From Microbacterium sp. T32 (GTDB lineage: Bacteria > Actinomycetota > Actinomycetes > Actinomycetales > Microbacteriaceae): a DNA stretch of 64,000 nucleotides. The position numbers were made by a program, and so were the translations under genes. A model generated the notes under the pieces. It saw nothing but the letters and a program-made list of their open reading frames with translations, was not told where the DNA came from and ran no database searches. Positions 55,803 to 64,000 of this stretch are shown in pieces. How positions within the stretch are numbered: the first letter of the stretch is position 1; each line of letters begins with the position of its first letter. The stretch covers positions 124,001 through 188,000 of the forward strand of contig NZ_LQQP01000002.1 in the NCBI RefSeq assembly GCF_001619615.1, read 5' to 3'.

Positions 55803-57269
55803 ATGACAGAATCCACACCCGTCGCCGACCAGTTCTCGTCGGAGCGCCCGTTCGTCTTCCGCAACGCCACGGTCATCACCATGGACCAGCAGGGCGTTCT
55901 GGAGGATGCCGATGTCCTCGTGATCGGCCGCGACATCGCCGCGGTCGGCCACCGTCTCGAGGTGCCCGAGGGCACGCTCGAGATCGACGCCTCGGGGGGC
56001 ATCGTCACCCCCGGCTTCGTCGACACGCACCGCCACATGTGGCAGTCCGCGCTCCGCGGCTACGGCGGGGACTGGGCCCTCAGCCAGTACTTCGTCTTCT
56101 ACTACCTGAACTGGGGCGAAGTCTTCCGCCCCGAGGACGTCTACGCCGGCAACCTCCTCAGCGCGCTCGAATCCGTCGACACCGGCGTGACGACCACCCT
56201 GGACTGGTCGCACGGCCTTCGCACACCCGAGTACGGCGAGGCCGCGCTTCAGGCACTGCGCGAGATCCCGGGCCGCTTCGTCCTCGGCTACGGCAACTAC
56301 CTGGGGGCCCCGTGGGAGTGGGCCAACGCCCCCGAGTTCCGCGACTTCGTCTCGAAGAACTTCTCCTCGCACGACGACATGCTGACGCTGCAGCTGGCGT
56401 TCGACGTCCCCGGCGCGTCCGACTTCCCCGAGCGCGGGGCGTTCGAGGCGGCTCGCGAACTGGGCCTGCGCGTCACGACCCACGCGGGAGTGTGGGGCGC
56501 GACGACCGACACCGCCATCACCCAGATGTACGACGCCGGATTCATGACGCCCGAGATCACGTACGTGCACTCCGCGTCCCTCAACGAGCAGAGCTACCAG
56601 AAGATCGCCGCCACCGGCGGCACCGTCTCGGTCGCCACGGAGTCGGAGCAGAGCGCCGGACAGGGATATCCCTCGACGTGGGCGATCCGCAAGCACGGCA
56701 TCCCGGCATCCCTCTCGATGGACACGAGCGTGTGGTGGAGCGCCGACTTCTTCTCGGCCATGCGCGCCACCCTCAGCGCCGACCGTTCGCGCGACCACCT
56801 CGAGGCGCACGCGCGCGGCGAGACGATCGTCGCGAACCGCCTGCGGGCCGAGGACGTGCTGCACATGGCGACCATGGGCGGGGCGCTCTCGATCGGTCTC
56901 GAGGACCGCATCGGCTCGCTCACCCCGGGCAAGCGCGCCGACATCGTGCTCATCAAGAACGACGAGTCGCCCGCGATGACCCCGATCCTCCACCCCTACG
57001 CGCACGTCGTGTACCAGGCCGGAACGGCCGACGTGCACACGGTCGTCGTCGACGGCAAGGTCGTGAAGTACCAGGGCAAGCGCATCGGCCTGCCGCTCGC
57101 ACCCGTTCGCGACAAGGTCGCCGCCTCCGTCGAGTACGTGCGGTCGAAGCTCGGTGAGAAGGCGTGGACCGAGGGCATGCACCCCGAGATCCCCGTCGAC
57201 GAGGAGATCGAGAACCCGTACCGCTACACCGACGGGGACGCGCACGTCGTCGCCCGTGCCCACGACTGA
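55803..57269 (+). CDS. Amidohydrolase (cytosine deaminase/chlorohydrolase-like), copy 1
   Basis: A 488-residue metal-dependent hydrolase. His76 and His78 in PGFVDTHRHMWQ, a histidine in RVTTHAGVWG, another in ITYVHSASLN and the aspartate in SLSMDTSVWW make a mononuclear deaminase-type metal site. The C-terminus ends the composite beta domain with LTPGKRADIVLIKND. Substrate is unknown; the subgroup uses HRHxWQ in place of the more usual HTHxxQ. GGGGAG precedes the ATG, and TACATT at 55779-55784 is the likely -10. It leads a three-gene operon with the Dabb and dehydrogenase genes. Confidence 0.9.
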   Translation: MTESTPVADQFSSERPFVFRNATVITMDQQGVLEDADVLVIGRDIAAVGHRLEVPEGTLEIDASGGIVTPGFVDTHRHMWQSALRGYGGDWALSQYFVFYYLNWGEVFRPEDVYAGNLLSALESVDTGVTTTLDWSHGLRTPEYGEAALQALREIPGRFVLGYGNYLGAPWEWANAPEFRDFVSKNFSSHDDMLTLQLAFDVPGASDFPERGAFEAARELGLRVTTHAGVWGATTDTAITQMYDAGFMTPEITYVHSASLNEQSYQKIAATGGTVSVATESEQSAGQGYPSTWAIRKHGIPASLSMDTSVWWSADFFSAMRATLSADRSRDHLEAHARGETIVANRLRAEDVLHMATMGGALSIGLEDRIGSLTPGKRADIVLIKNDESPAMTPILHPYAHVVYQAGTADVHTVVVDGKVVKYQGKRIGLPLAPVRDKVAASVEYVRSKLGEKAWTEGMHPEIPVDEEIENPYRYTDGDAHVVARAHD

Positions 57270-57278
57270 GAGGACCGC

Positions 57279-57590
57279 ATGATCCTGCACGCCGCCCTGT
57301 TCACCTGGAGACCCGAGGTCGGCCCCGAGGAGGTGGAGGCGGTGACCGCGGCGCTCGAGGAGATGGCATCCGGTCTCTCCATGCTCCGCGGGTATCGCTG
57401 CGGCGTGAACCTCCGTCTGCGTCCGAGCCCCGCCGACTACGCCGTGGTGGCGCTCGTCGCCGACGAGGAGGCGCTCGCCGCGTACCTCGACTCGCCCGCG
57501 CACGCCGCGGTGTACGAGGCGCACCTCGCGCGGATGATCGAGTCGCGCCAGGCCGTGCAGCTCGCCGTGCCGGACGGGGTGGCCCTGTGA
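57279..57590 (+). CDS. Dabb-domain (stress-responsive alpha/beta barrel) protein
   Basis: A 103-residue ferredoxin-like protein: MILHAALFTWRPEVGPEEVEAV, then MLRGYRCGVNLRLRPSPADYAVVALV and LAAYLDSPAHAAVYEAHL. Dabb proteins form dimeric barrels and sit in varied catabolic operons, sometimes as small enzymes. It follows the amidohydrolase by 9 bp and overlaps the dehydrogenase by four bases. Confidence 0.85.
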   Translation: MILHAALFTWRPEVGPEEVEAVTAALEEMASGLSMLRGYRCGVNLRLRPSPADYAVVALVADEEALAAYLDSPAHAAVYEAHLARMIESRQAVQLAVPDGVAL

Positions 57591-58642
57591 CGCGCATGCG
57601 CGCGGCGGTGCTGTACGGTCCCGGCGACCTGCGCATCGAGAGCCGCCCCGTGCCGACTCCCGGCCCGGGCGAGGCACTCGTGCGGGTGAGCGGGTGCGGC
57701 GTGTGCGGATCGGATGCCACGGAATACTCCCGCGGCCCGGTCCTCACGCACCTGCCGGTCGTGCTCGGCCACGAGTTCACCGGCACGGTCGAGGCGGTGG
57801 GCGACGGCGTCGACCTGCCGCTCGGTGCACAGGTGGTGTGCGGAGCCGGAATCTCCTGCGGCGAGTGCAAGCCGTGTCGGGCCGGACGCACGAACCTCTG
57901 TCGGCGCTACCGGACGGCGGGGCTGCAGATCGACGGCGGGCTCGCGGAGTTCGTCCGCGTGCCCGCCGCGACGCTGCTCGACGTCACGGCGTGGGGCCTG
58001 GCATCCGACACTCTCGCCCTCGCGCAGCCCATGGCCATCGCGGTGCACGCGGTCGCGCGGAGCGGTCTGTCCGCGGGGCAGGATGCCGTCGTCCTCGGGA
58101 TCGGCGGGATCGGCGCCTTCCTCACCTACGCCGCCGCGTCCGTCGGGGCGCGCGTGCTCGCGGTCGACCGGTCCGAGGCGCGCCTCGCGCTCGCCCGCGA
58201 CCTGGGTGCCGAGCGCACGCTGCTCGCGGGGGAGCAATCCGTCGCGGCCGAGCTCGCGGCGTCCGGCCGCGAAGCCGACGTGCTGTTCGAGGTGAGCGGC
58301 TCCCGCGCGGGCTGGGACGAGGTGGTCGCCGCGGCGCTGCCCGGCGCGGTGCTGGTGCCCGTCGGCATCCAGCGGGAGGACGTCCCGGTGCCGCTCGGCT
58401 CTTGGACGCTGCGCGAGTACACGATCGTCGGGACCGTCGCCCACGCGATCGCGGCCGACCTGCCGCGCGCCGTCGAACTCCTCGCGGGGCGCCCGGACTG
58501 GACCGACGTCGCCGACGAGGTGCTGCCGCTCGACGAGGTCGCGGGGGGTGCCCTGGAGCCGCTCACACGCGGGGGGTCGCGACAGATCAAGACGATCATC
58601 GACCCGACGGCGTCACGGCGCCGTGTGGCCCGCCACTCCTGA
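57587..58642 (+). CDS. Zinc-dependent alcohol dehydrogenase
   Basis: A 351-residue medium-chain dehydrogenase. Catalytic zinc ligands are the cysteine in GCGVCGSD and the HE pair in LGHEFTGTVE; structural zinc is bound by the cysteines in GISCGECKPCRAGRTNLC. VVLGIGGIGAFLTYAAASVG is the nucleotide loop with DRSEAR deciding NAD preference. It resembles butanediol/sorbitol-type dehydrogenases. As third gene of the operon it could oxidise an alcohol produced from the amidohydrolase substrate (inference). Confidence 0.92.
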   Translation: MTRMRAAVLYGPGDLRIESRPVPTPGPGEALVRVSGCGVCGSDATEYSRGPVLTHLPVVLGHEFTGTVEAVGDGVDLPLGAQVVCGAGISCGECKPCRAGRTNLCRRYRTAGLQIDGGLAEFVRVPAATLLDVTAWGLASDTLALAQPMAIAVHAVARSGLSAGQDAVVLGIGGIGAFLTYAAASVGARVLAVDRSEARLALARDLGAERTLLAGEQSVAAELAASGREADVLFEVSGSRAGWDEVVAAALPGAVLVPVGIQREDVPVPLGSWTLREYTIVGTVAHAIAADLPRAVELLAGRPDWTDVADEVLPLDEVAGGALEPLTRGGSRQIKTIIDPTASRRRVARHS

Positions 58643-58670
58643 GGCTCCCACCCGGGGAGCACCGGTCGGG

Positions 58671-59363
58671 TCAGCGGTCGAGATCGTCCATCGCCCGAAG
58701 GACGTCGACCGCTGATCCGATCGTGTCGCGCGGGGCGCTGAACTGGTGTCCGGCCGAGGGCATCGCCTGGTTCTGCTCGCGGCGCCCCACCACGAACCAG
58801 ATGCCGCGCGCGATCGCGTCGCTCTGGTTGATGTAGAGGTGGGGGCGCACCGAGTCGAAGTGCAGGCTGTCACCGGCGCGCAGGGTGTACGTGTCGAACT
58901 CCAGGCGCAGCGTGAGCTCGCCCTCGAGGAGGTAGGCGTACTCCACACCGGCGTGCCGCATCATCTTGCCCTCCACGGAGCTCGAGGCGCCCGGCTGGTA
59001 GGTCACGAGCAGAGAGTCGGCCGGGCCGACACCGGCGGCGAGACGCTCCCAACGGACGCCGTTCTCCATGTCGAGGACGGCGTTGTCCGCGGCGTGCTGC
59101 ACGGTGGGATCGGTGGGACGCGGCTCGGGCGTCGGGGCGGCGGCGCCCGTCGGCGGCGCCGGCGAGACGCCGAGCAGTTCGTCGATCGAGATGCCGAGGT
59201 GCGTCACGATGGCGTAGAGCGTCGACACCGAGGGCTGCGTCTTCCCCGTCTCGACCTGCGAGATCAGGCTGGCCGAGACGCCGAGCGCGCTCGCGACGCT
59301 CCGCAGGCTCATCCCGCGCTCGAGCCGTGCGTCGCGCAACCTGCTGCCGATGTCGTCCGTCAT
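58671..59363 (-). CDS. XRE-cupin transcriptional regulator
   Basis: A 230-residue regulator: HTH near the N-terminus (GMSLRSVASALGVSASLISQ), a Pro/Ala/Thr-rich linker at about 80-100, and a C-terminal cupin with GVEYAYLLEGELTLRL and DSLHFDSVRPHLY. Such proteins are ligand-responsive repressors or activators of catabolic genes. GAGGAGG seven bases before ATG 59363 fixes the start. It sits between the two halves of the cluster and is the most likely local regulator. Confidence 0.9.
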   Translation of the reverse strand: MTDDIGSRLRDARLERGMSLRSVASALGVSASLISQVETGKTQPSVSTLYAIVTHLGISIDELLGVSPAPPTGAAAPTPEPRPTDPTVQHAADNAVLDMENGVRWERLAAGVGPADSLLVTYQPGASSSVEGKMMRHAGVEYAYLLEGELTLRLEFDTYTLRAGDSLHFDSVRPHLYINQSDAIARGIWFVVGRREQNQAMPSAGHQFSAPRDTIGSAVDVLRAMDDLDR

Positions 59364-59482
59364 GTCGGCGCCTCCTCGTCCGAAGGCGGTGACCCCGATC
59401 ACGGGTGCCCCGCCTCTCGCGAGACCACGCTACCGGCCGATGCGCGCACATCCTGTGCGCCGCGCCTGAACACGGGCGGACC

Positions 59483-60523
59483 TCACCCGCGTCCGGGGAC
59501 GTCCAGCAGGGCGTCGACGTTGGCGGCGGAGCGTGGCATCCGTCCGGCCTCGATCTCCTGGGCCAGGCGCACGGTATGGGCGTTGTAGGGGGCGTCCTGG
59601 CCTGCCGCGGCGAGCACCGAGACAACGAGCCCGTTCACTTCCTGGTACTCGGCGTGGCGACCCTTCATCCAGTCCTGCAGAACAGTGGTGTTCGTGTCGG
59701 GGAGCGAGAAGCTGTCCAGCACCTCGCCGAGCAGGTCGGCGGCGTAGCGGTCGGGGTCGGTGACGGCGTCGTCGGAGAGGCCGAAGATCGGCACGAGGCG
59801 GCTGCCGTCGGCGAGCGCGGCGCGCGCGGCCTCCTTGCCGCACTCGATCATGAAGTCGTGTACGCCGGGGAGCGCGACGGCGGAGGCCAGGGGGAGGTCG
59901 AGGATCGCGGACGGGACGAGCTCGCCGGCGTTGGCGACGAGCTTCATCCACTTCGACGAGCGGATGTCGGGGGAGACGTCCACGCGGCCGGTGTGCGAGA
60001 GCACCGCTTGAACCTCGTGCTCGCGACCGCGGGCCGCGTCGTCGTAGGCGCCGACGGCGAACCACGAGCCGGCGACGGGGGTCTGGCGGTTCACGATGCC
60101 GGGTTCGAACATGTTGGATGCCACCTCGATCACGGCGCCCATGGTCCGGTGCGCGCCCACGGCGGCGGCGATGGCATCCTGGGTCATCCCGTTCTGGAGC
60201 CCTACGACGAGGCCGTCCTCGGCGACGTGGGGGGCGATGAGTTCGGCGACCCAGCGCGTGTCGTACGCCTTGACGACGATGAAGACGATGTCGAACGGTT
60301 CGCGGAGCGTCGCGACCTCGCACAGGTGCAGGGGGTGCACGGGCGTGACGTGCGTCTCGCCGGGGAGGCGCACCTCGATGCCGCGGGCGCGCATGGCCTC
60401 GACGTGTGCGGGCCACTGCTCGATGTAAGTGACATCGAGACCCGCGCGCAGCAGGTCGGCGCCGACGCTGGCTCCCTGTGCGCCGGTGCCGAGCACGGCG
60501 ATACGGGGGCTCGTTCGTGACAT
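59483..60523 (-). CDS. Ketopantoate reductase-family dehydrogenase, copy 2
   Basis: A 346-residue paralogue of the gene at 54655: AVLGTGAQGASVGADLLRAGL, VVKAYDTRW, GLQNGM and the catalytic SSKWMKLVANAG are in register. Both proteins share EQWPAHVEA and LHLCEVATLREPFD. AAGGAGG lies upstream of ATG 60523. It is divergent from amidohydrolase copy 2, so the module at 54655-57269 is duplicated here. Confidence 0.88.
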   Translation of the reverse strand: MSRTSPRIAVLGTGAQGASVGADLLRAGLDVTYIEQWPAHVEAMRARGIEVRLPGETHVTPVHPLHLCEVATLREPFDIVFIVVKAYDTRWVAELIAPHVAEDGLVVGLQNGMTQDAIAAAVGAHRTMGAVIEVASNMFEPGIVNRQTPVAGSWFAVGAYDDAARGREHEVQAVLSHTGRVDVSPDIRSSKWMKLVANAGELVPSAILDLPLASAVALPGVHDFMIECGKEAARAALADGSRLVPIFGLSDDAVTDPDRYAADLLGEVLDSFSLPDTNTTVLQDWMKGRHAEYQEVNGLVVSVLAAAGQDAPYNAHTVRLAQEIEAGRMPRSAANVDALLDVPGRG

Positions 60524-60557
60524 GGGTCCTCCTTGACCGCGGAACGTTCGCTGAGAC

Positions 60558-60585
60558 TTTACAAATCTGGGAGCGACTGTACATT
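60558..60585 (+). promoter_or_regulatory. Promoter of amidohydrolase copy 2
   Basis: TTTACA (60558-60563) and TACATT (60580-60585) are 16 bp apart. TACATT also occurs as the likely -10 of amidohydrolase copy 1. GTTCAGC at 60594-60600, just downstream, is a half-site shared with the other two amidohydrolase promoter regions. Confidence 0.6.
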
Positions 60586-60647
60586 CGTGTGTAGTTCAGC
60601 ACAACGCCGGGTCGAGGGTGATCCGGTCGGATCGCGAGGGAGCGACC

Positions 60648-62093
60648 ATGCGCACACTCATCCGCAACGTGGCGGCGGCCACCGTCGACCCGGAGCTGGG
60701 CGACCTCGCCCGGACCGACATCCTCATCGAGGACGGCGTGATCCGGGAGATCCGCCCGGACATCGCCGTCGACGACGCATCGTTCGATGGAGAGATCGTC
60801 GACGGGACCGACAAGATCGCCATCCCGGGGATGGTCGACACCCACCGCCACACGTGGCAGACGGCCCTGCGCGGCATCCTGGCCGACGGGAACATCCCCG
60901 ACTATCTGCGCGGCATCCGGCTGCACATGGCTCCGCTCTACCGCGCCGAGGACATGTACGCCGGCAACTACGTCGGCGCGCTCGACGCGCTGAACTCCGG
61001 CATCACGACGATCGTCGATTACTGCCACAACATCCTCGATCCGGACGGCGCGCACGCGGCCGTCACGGGACTGCGGGATGCCGGCATTCGGGCGCTCTAC
61101 GCCCACGGGCTGACTCCCATCACGACCAACACGTGGAGCCAGTCGCGCGGGGGCTCGACGGCGGGAGCCGACCCCGCGGCCTTGGCCACGCGGGCGATCC
61201 TCGCCCGCCGCATCCGCGAGGAGTACTTCTCCAGCGACGACCAGCTCCTGCGATTCGGGATCGCCCCGCAGGAGCTCGCGATCGCGCCCGTCGCCGACGT
61301 GGCCGCGGAGTTCCGTCTCGCCCGCGAACTCGGGGCGCGCATCACGTTCCACGCCAATCAGGTCATGGTGCGGCAGCTGTTCCGGGACGTCGAGGTGCTG
61401 CACGCCCACGGGCTGCTCGCCGACGACCTGCTGCTCGTGCACTGCACGTTCAACACCCCCCACGAGTGGGATCTGCTCGACGACAGCGGGGTCACGGTGT
61501 CGGTCTGCGCCGAGACGGAGATGCAGATGGGCATGGGGTATCCGGCGATCGCCGAGGCCACCGCGCACACCCCGGGACCGAGCCTCGGCATCGACTGCGT
61601 CTCGGGCAACGGCGGCGACATGGTGTCGCACAGCCGGCTGGTGCTGCAGGCCACGCGCTACCGCGCCGACGAGCCCGAGTACGCCGCGATGCGGGCGCCG
61701 CAGACGATGTCGTGGACGACCAAGGACGCGTTGCGGTGGGCCACGCTGAACGGGGCGCGGGCGGCCGGCGTCGACCATCTCGTCGGCTCCCTGACCGTGG
61801 GCAAGCGCGCCGACATCGTGCTCGTGGACATGTCGGGGATCAGCCAGGTCGGCTGGAATCGCGCGGATCCGACGGGCGCGGTGGTGTCGCAGGCGCACGC
61901 CGGATGCATCGACACGATCTTCGTCGACGGGCGCGTCGTCAAGCGCGGCGGGGTCCTCACGCACGTCGACCTCCCGGCCGCGACGGCGACCCTCGAGCGC
62001 TCGCACGAGTACCTGTACGAGCGGATGGGCGGCGCGGGGGAGTTCATCCCGCAGCCGCCGATCGACATCCCGCTGTACCGCGAACGCGCGTGA
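60648..62093 (+). CDS. Amidohydrolase (cytosine deaminase/chlorohydrolase-like), copy 2
   Basis: A 481-residue hydrolase of the same subgroup as copy 1: His66 and His68 in PGMVDTHRHTWQ, then RITFHANQV, LLLVHCTFNTPHE and the aspartate in SLGIDCVSGNGGD. LTVGKRADIVLVDM closes the composite domain. GAGGGAG precedes ATG 60648. No downstream partner gene lies between it and the third copy, 133 bp away. Confidence 0.9.
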   Translation: MRTLIRNVAAATVDPELGDLARTDILIEDGVIREIRPDIAVDDASFDGEIVDGTDKIAIPGMVDTHRHTWQTALRGILADGNIPDYLRGIRLHMAPLYRAEDMYAGNYVGALDALNSGITTIVDYCHNILDPDGAHAAVTGLRDAGIRALYAHGLTPITTNTWSQSRGGSTAGADPAALATRAILARRIREEYFSSDDQLLRFGIAPQELAIAPVADVAAEFRLARELGARITFHANQVMVRQLFRDVEVLHAHGLLADDLLLVHCTFNTPHEWDLLDDSGVTVSVCAETEMQMGMGYPAIAEATAHTPGPSLGIDCVSGNGGDMVSHSRLVLQATRYRADEPEYAAMRAPQTMSWTTKDALRWATLNGARAAGVDHLVGSLTVGKRADIVLVDMSGISQVGWNRADPTGAVVSQAHAGCIDTIFVDGRVVKRGGVLTHVDLPAATATLERSHEYLYERMGGAGEFIPQPPIDIPLYRERA

Positions 62094-62113
62094 ATTTCAG
62101 CAGCGCTGGACGA

Positions 62114-62166
62114 ACTGAACACAGTGATAACAAATACTTGACACGTTCAGTGCTGCTTTCTAGCAT
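62114..62166 (+). promoter_or_regulatory. Promoter and operator of amidohydrolase copy 3
   Basis: TTGACA (62138-62143), 17-bp spacer and TAGCAT (62161-62166) form a near-ideal promoter. ACTGAAC (62114-62120) and its inverse GTTCAGT (62145-62151) bracket the -35 box, a plausible operator for the local regulator. Confidence 0.7.
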
Positions 62167-62226
62167 CCAATCAACGAACACCACCGGCGCGACGACGCTC
62201 CGGTTCGACGAGGGAGTCACCACCAC

Positions 62227-63606
62227 ATGAGCACGCGCACGCTGCTGCGGGGAGGGACCGTGATCACGGCCGTCCGTCCCGGCGAGGTCCTCACCGACAC
62301 CGACATCCTGATCGGGGCCGACGGAACGATCGAGGCCATCGGACAGGGCCTGGATGCCGCGGACGCCGAGGTCATCGACGTCCACGGCCGCATCGTGCAC
62401 CCCGGCTTCGTCGACACCCACCGCCACACGTGGCAGTCGGTCGTCCGCAACCTCGCTTCGGACTGGTCGCTCACGGAGTACCTCGCGGGTCTGCACACCG
62501 GTCTCAGCAAGCACTTCCGTCCCGAGGACACCTACACGGGCAACTACCTCGGTGCGCTCGAGGCGCTGGACTCCGGCATCACGACGCTCGTCGACTGGTC
62601 GCACAACCTCGCGACCCCCGAGCACGCGGACGCCGCCGTCGCCGCCCTCAAGGACACCGGGATGCGCGCGGTCTTCGCCCACGGCGGCGGGGCCGAGCAG
62701 TGGGGGAGCCTGCCGTCGGCCAACGTCCACCCCGCCGACGCGCGCCGGGTGCGCGACGAGCACTTCTCCTCGGAGGGCGGGCTCGTCACGATGGCCCTCG
62801 CGCTGCGCGGTCCGCAGGTCGTGACCCCCGAGGTCAACGTCGCCGACTTCCAGCTCGCCGCCGACCTCGACCTCCGCGTCACGATGCACGCCGGCGACGG
62901 GTACTGGGGCAAGTCGGGTCCGATCCGCAAGATGCACGCCGACGGCCTGCTGTCCGACCGCATCACGTACGTGCACTGCTGCACGCTGGGCGACGACGAG
63001 CTGAAGCTCATCGCCGACAGCGGCGGCACCGCCTCGGTCGCGCCGGACGTCGAGATGCAGATGGGCCACGGCTTCCCCGCCACGGGCCGACTGCTGCGGG
63101 CCGGCATCCGTCCGACCTTCTCGATCGACGTGTGCAGCTCGAACGGCGGCGACATGTTCGCCACGATGCGCACCGCGATCGGCATGCAGCGCGCACTCGA
63201 CAACGCCCCGTCGGTCGACACCGGCGAGGTGCTCGAGCGCATCAGCCTCACGTGCGCCGAGGTCGTGCAGTTCGCCACGATCGACGGCGCCCACGCCGCG
63301 GGTCTCGCCGACACCACGGGCTCCATCGCGGTGGGCAAGGCCGCCGACATCGTCGTGCTCGACGACCGCTCGCTCGCCCTCACGCCGCTGAACAACCCCA
63401 TCGGCAGCCTCGTCTACTCGGCACACCCGGGCCTCGTCCGCGACGTGTTCGTCCAGGGGCGCCGGGTGAAGAAGGACGGCGAGCTCGTCGGCGTCGACAT
63501 CGCCCGGCTGAAGGCGGATGCCGAGTCCTCCCGCAGCTACCTGCTCGGCGAGATGCCCGAGGCGCGCCTCGACGGCACGTGGCACCCCGCCCTGGTGACG
63601 GCATGA
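62227..63606 (+). CDS. Amidohydrolase (cytosine deaminase/chlorohydrolase-like), copy 3
   Basis: A 459-residue member of the same subgroup: His65 and His67 in FVDTHRHTWQ, RVTMHAGDG, ITYVHCCTLGDDE and TFSIDVCSSNGGD. It is closer to copy 1 in EYLAGLHTGLSKHFRPED-like sequence (copy 1 has VFRPEDVYAGN). Its stop overlaps the ABC permease start (ATGA), so hydrolysis is coupled to uptake or export of a small molecule. Confidence 0.9.
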   Translation: MSTRTLLRGGTVITAVRPGEVLTDTDILIGADGTIEAIGQGLDAADAEVIDVHGRIVHPGFVDTHRHTWQSVVRNLASDWSLTEYLAGLHTGLSKHFRPEDTYTGNYLGALEALDSGITTLVDWSHNLATPEHADAAVAALKDTGMRAVFAHGGGAEQWGSLPSANVHPADARRVRDEHFSSEGGLVTMALALRGPQVVTPEVNVADFQLAADLDLRVTMHAGDGYWGKSGPIRKMHADGLLSDRITYVHCCTLGDDELKLIADSGGTASVAPDVEMQMGHGFPATGRLLRAGIRPTFSIDVCSSNGGDMFATMRTAIGMQRALDNAPSVDTGEVLERISLTCAEVVQFATIDGAHAAGLADTTGSIAVGKAADIVVLDDRSLALTPLNNPIGSLVYSAHPGLVRDVFVQGRRVKKDGELVGVDIARLKADAESSRSYLLGEMPEARLDGTWHPALVTA

Positions 63607-64000
63607 CCGACCTCGCCGTTCCCGCGCGCCTCGCGCCGAAGGACCACGGGTCCACGGCGCGGATGGTGCTGGCGTGGCCGGGGACCCGGGCGCTCATCGC
63701 TGTCGCGGCGCTGTTCCTGATCAGCCCGCTGATCGCGCCGGGCAGCGTCGGGCCCACGGCCATCGTGTCGATGCTGCCGTTCGCGGCGCTCATCGCGATC
63801 GTCGCGATCGGACAGACCCTCGTCATCCAGCAGGGCGGCCTCGACCTGTCGATCCCGGGCGCCGTCACGCTCGGCGCCCTGATCGTGGCGCGCTTCGGCG
63901 GTGACGACGCGCTCGGTCTCCCCGCGGCGATCACCGTCGCGATCGTGGCCACCGCGGCGTTCGGCCTGGCCAGCGGCCTGGTCATCACGCTGTTCGGTCT
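63603..64000 (+). CDS. Ribose-type ABC transporter permease (partial, runs off the window)
   Basis: The first about 132 residues of a branched-chain/ribose-type permease: a basic N-terminus, helix at about 28-47, IAIVAIGQTLVIQQGGLDLSIPG (the conserved segment of RbsC-like permeases), and two further helices. ATPase and binding protein genes are expected just beyond the window. It overlaps amidohydrolase copy 3. Confidence 0.9.
   Translation, partial: MTDLAVPARLAPKDHGSTARMVLAWPGTRALIAVAALFLISPLIAPGSVGPTAIVSMLPFAALIAIVAIGQTLVIQQGGLDLSIPGAVTLGALIVARFGGDDALGLPAAITVAIVATAAFGLASGLVITLFG

Overview
The window looks like a chromosomal segment of a high-GC actinobacterium, most probably Microbacterium or another Microbacteriaceae genus. 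The evidence is very high GC, GTG/TTG starts, 4-bp ATGA/GTGA gene overlaps, GlnR, CarD, SenX3-RegX3, SigK-RskA and a fused IspDF. About a dozen genes appear leaderless, with a TAnnnT -10 box 6-8 nt before the start codon. The heptamer GGATGCC/GGCATCC is strikingly frequent. I see no rRNA, CRISPR array, prophage or insertion sequence.

Layout. 0-3.7 kb: end of holB, a secreted alpha/beta-hydrolase lipoprotein, deoC, tRNA-Thr, pncA. 3.7-11.6 kb: an orphan PAS histidine kinase, a membrane sulfite-oxidase-like molybdoenzyme, and a MacB-type ABC exporter divergent from its own two-component system. 11.6-17.2 kb: a DAB-type inorganic-carbon operon (dabB-dabA-PII-like-DUF6671) with a divergent winged-helix regulator and a palindrome inside the promoter. 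17.2-18.7 kb: a Tat/lipoprotein intradiol dioxygenase and a VOC protein; the upstream region repeats a composite element also found at the ABC exporter/two-component locus. 18.7-21.2 kb: pantothenate operon (DUF2520-panC-panB). 21.4-22.7 kb: two unrecognised genes of less typical composition beside tRNA-Lys. 22.9-25.3 kb: fasciclin lipoprotein divergent from sigK-rskA.

26-41.4 kb is dominated by phosphate: pstSCAB behind a canonical PHO box, a Pls/PosA-type NRPS-like enzyme sharing that control region, an M1 peptidase, a reduced phosphopantetheinyl transferase, mutT1, ppk1 and glnR. 41.5-49.8 kb: small membrane proteins, a nitrobindin-like protein, YgfZ, a FUSC protein, a methyltransferase, gpmA, then phoU divergent from senX3-regX3. 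The phosphate transporter, its signalling system and polyphosphate kinase therefore lie within about 22 kb. 50-54.7 kb: carD, ispDF, a GNAT gene whose 5' end looks frameshifted, cysS and rlmB.

54.7-64 kb (window edge) is a catabolic cluster with no substrate I can name. It has two copies of a divergent module (ketopantoate-reductase-family gene and amidohydrolase), a third amidohydrolase overlapping a ribose-type ABC permease, a Dabb protein, a zinc alcohol dehydrogenase and an XRE-cupin regulator. The three amidohydrolase promoter regions share CTGAAC/GTTCAG half-sites. With the extended DAB operon, this is the best candidate for an undescribed system here.
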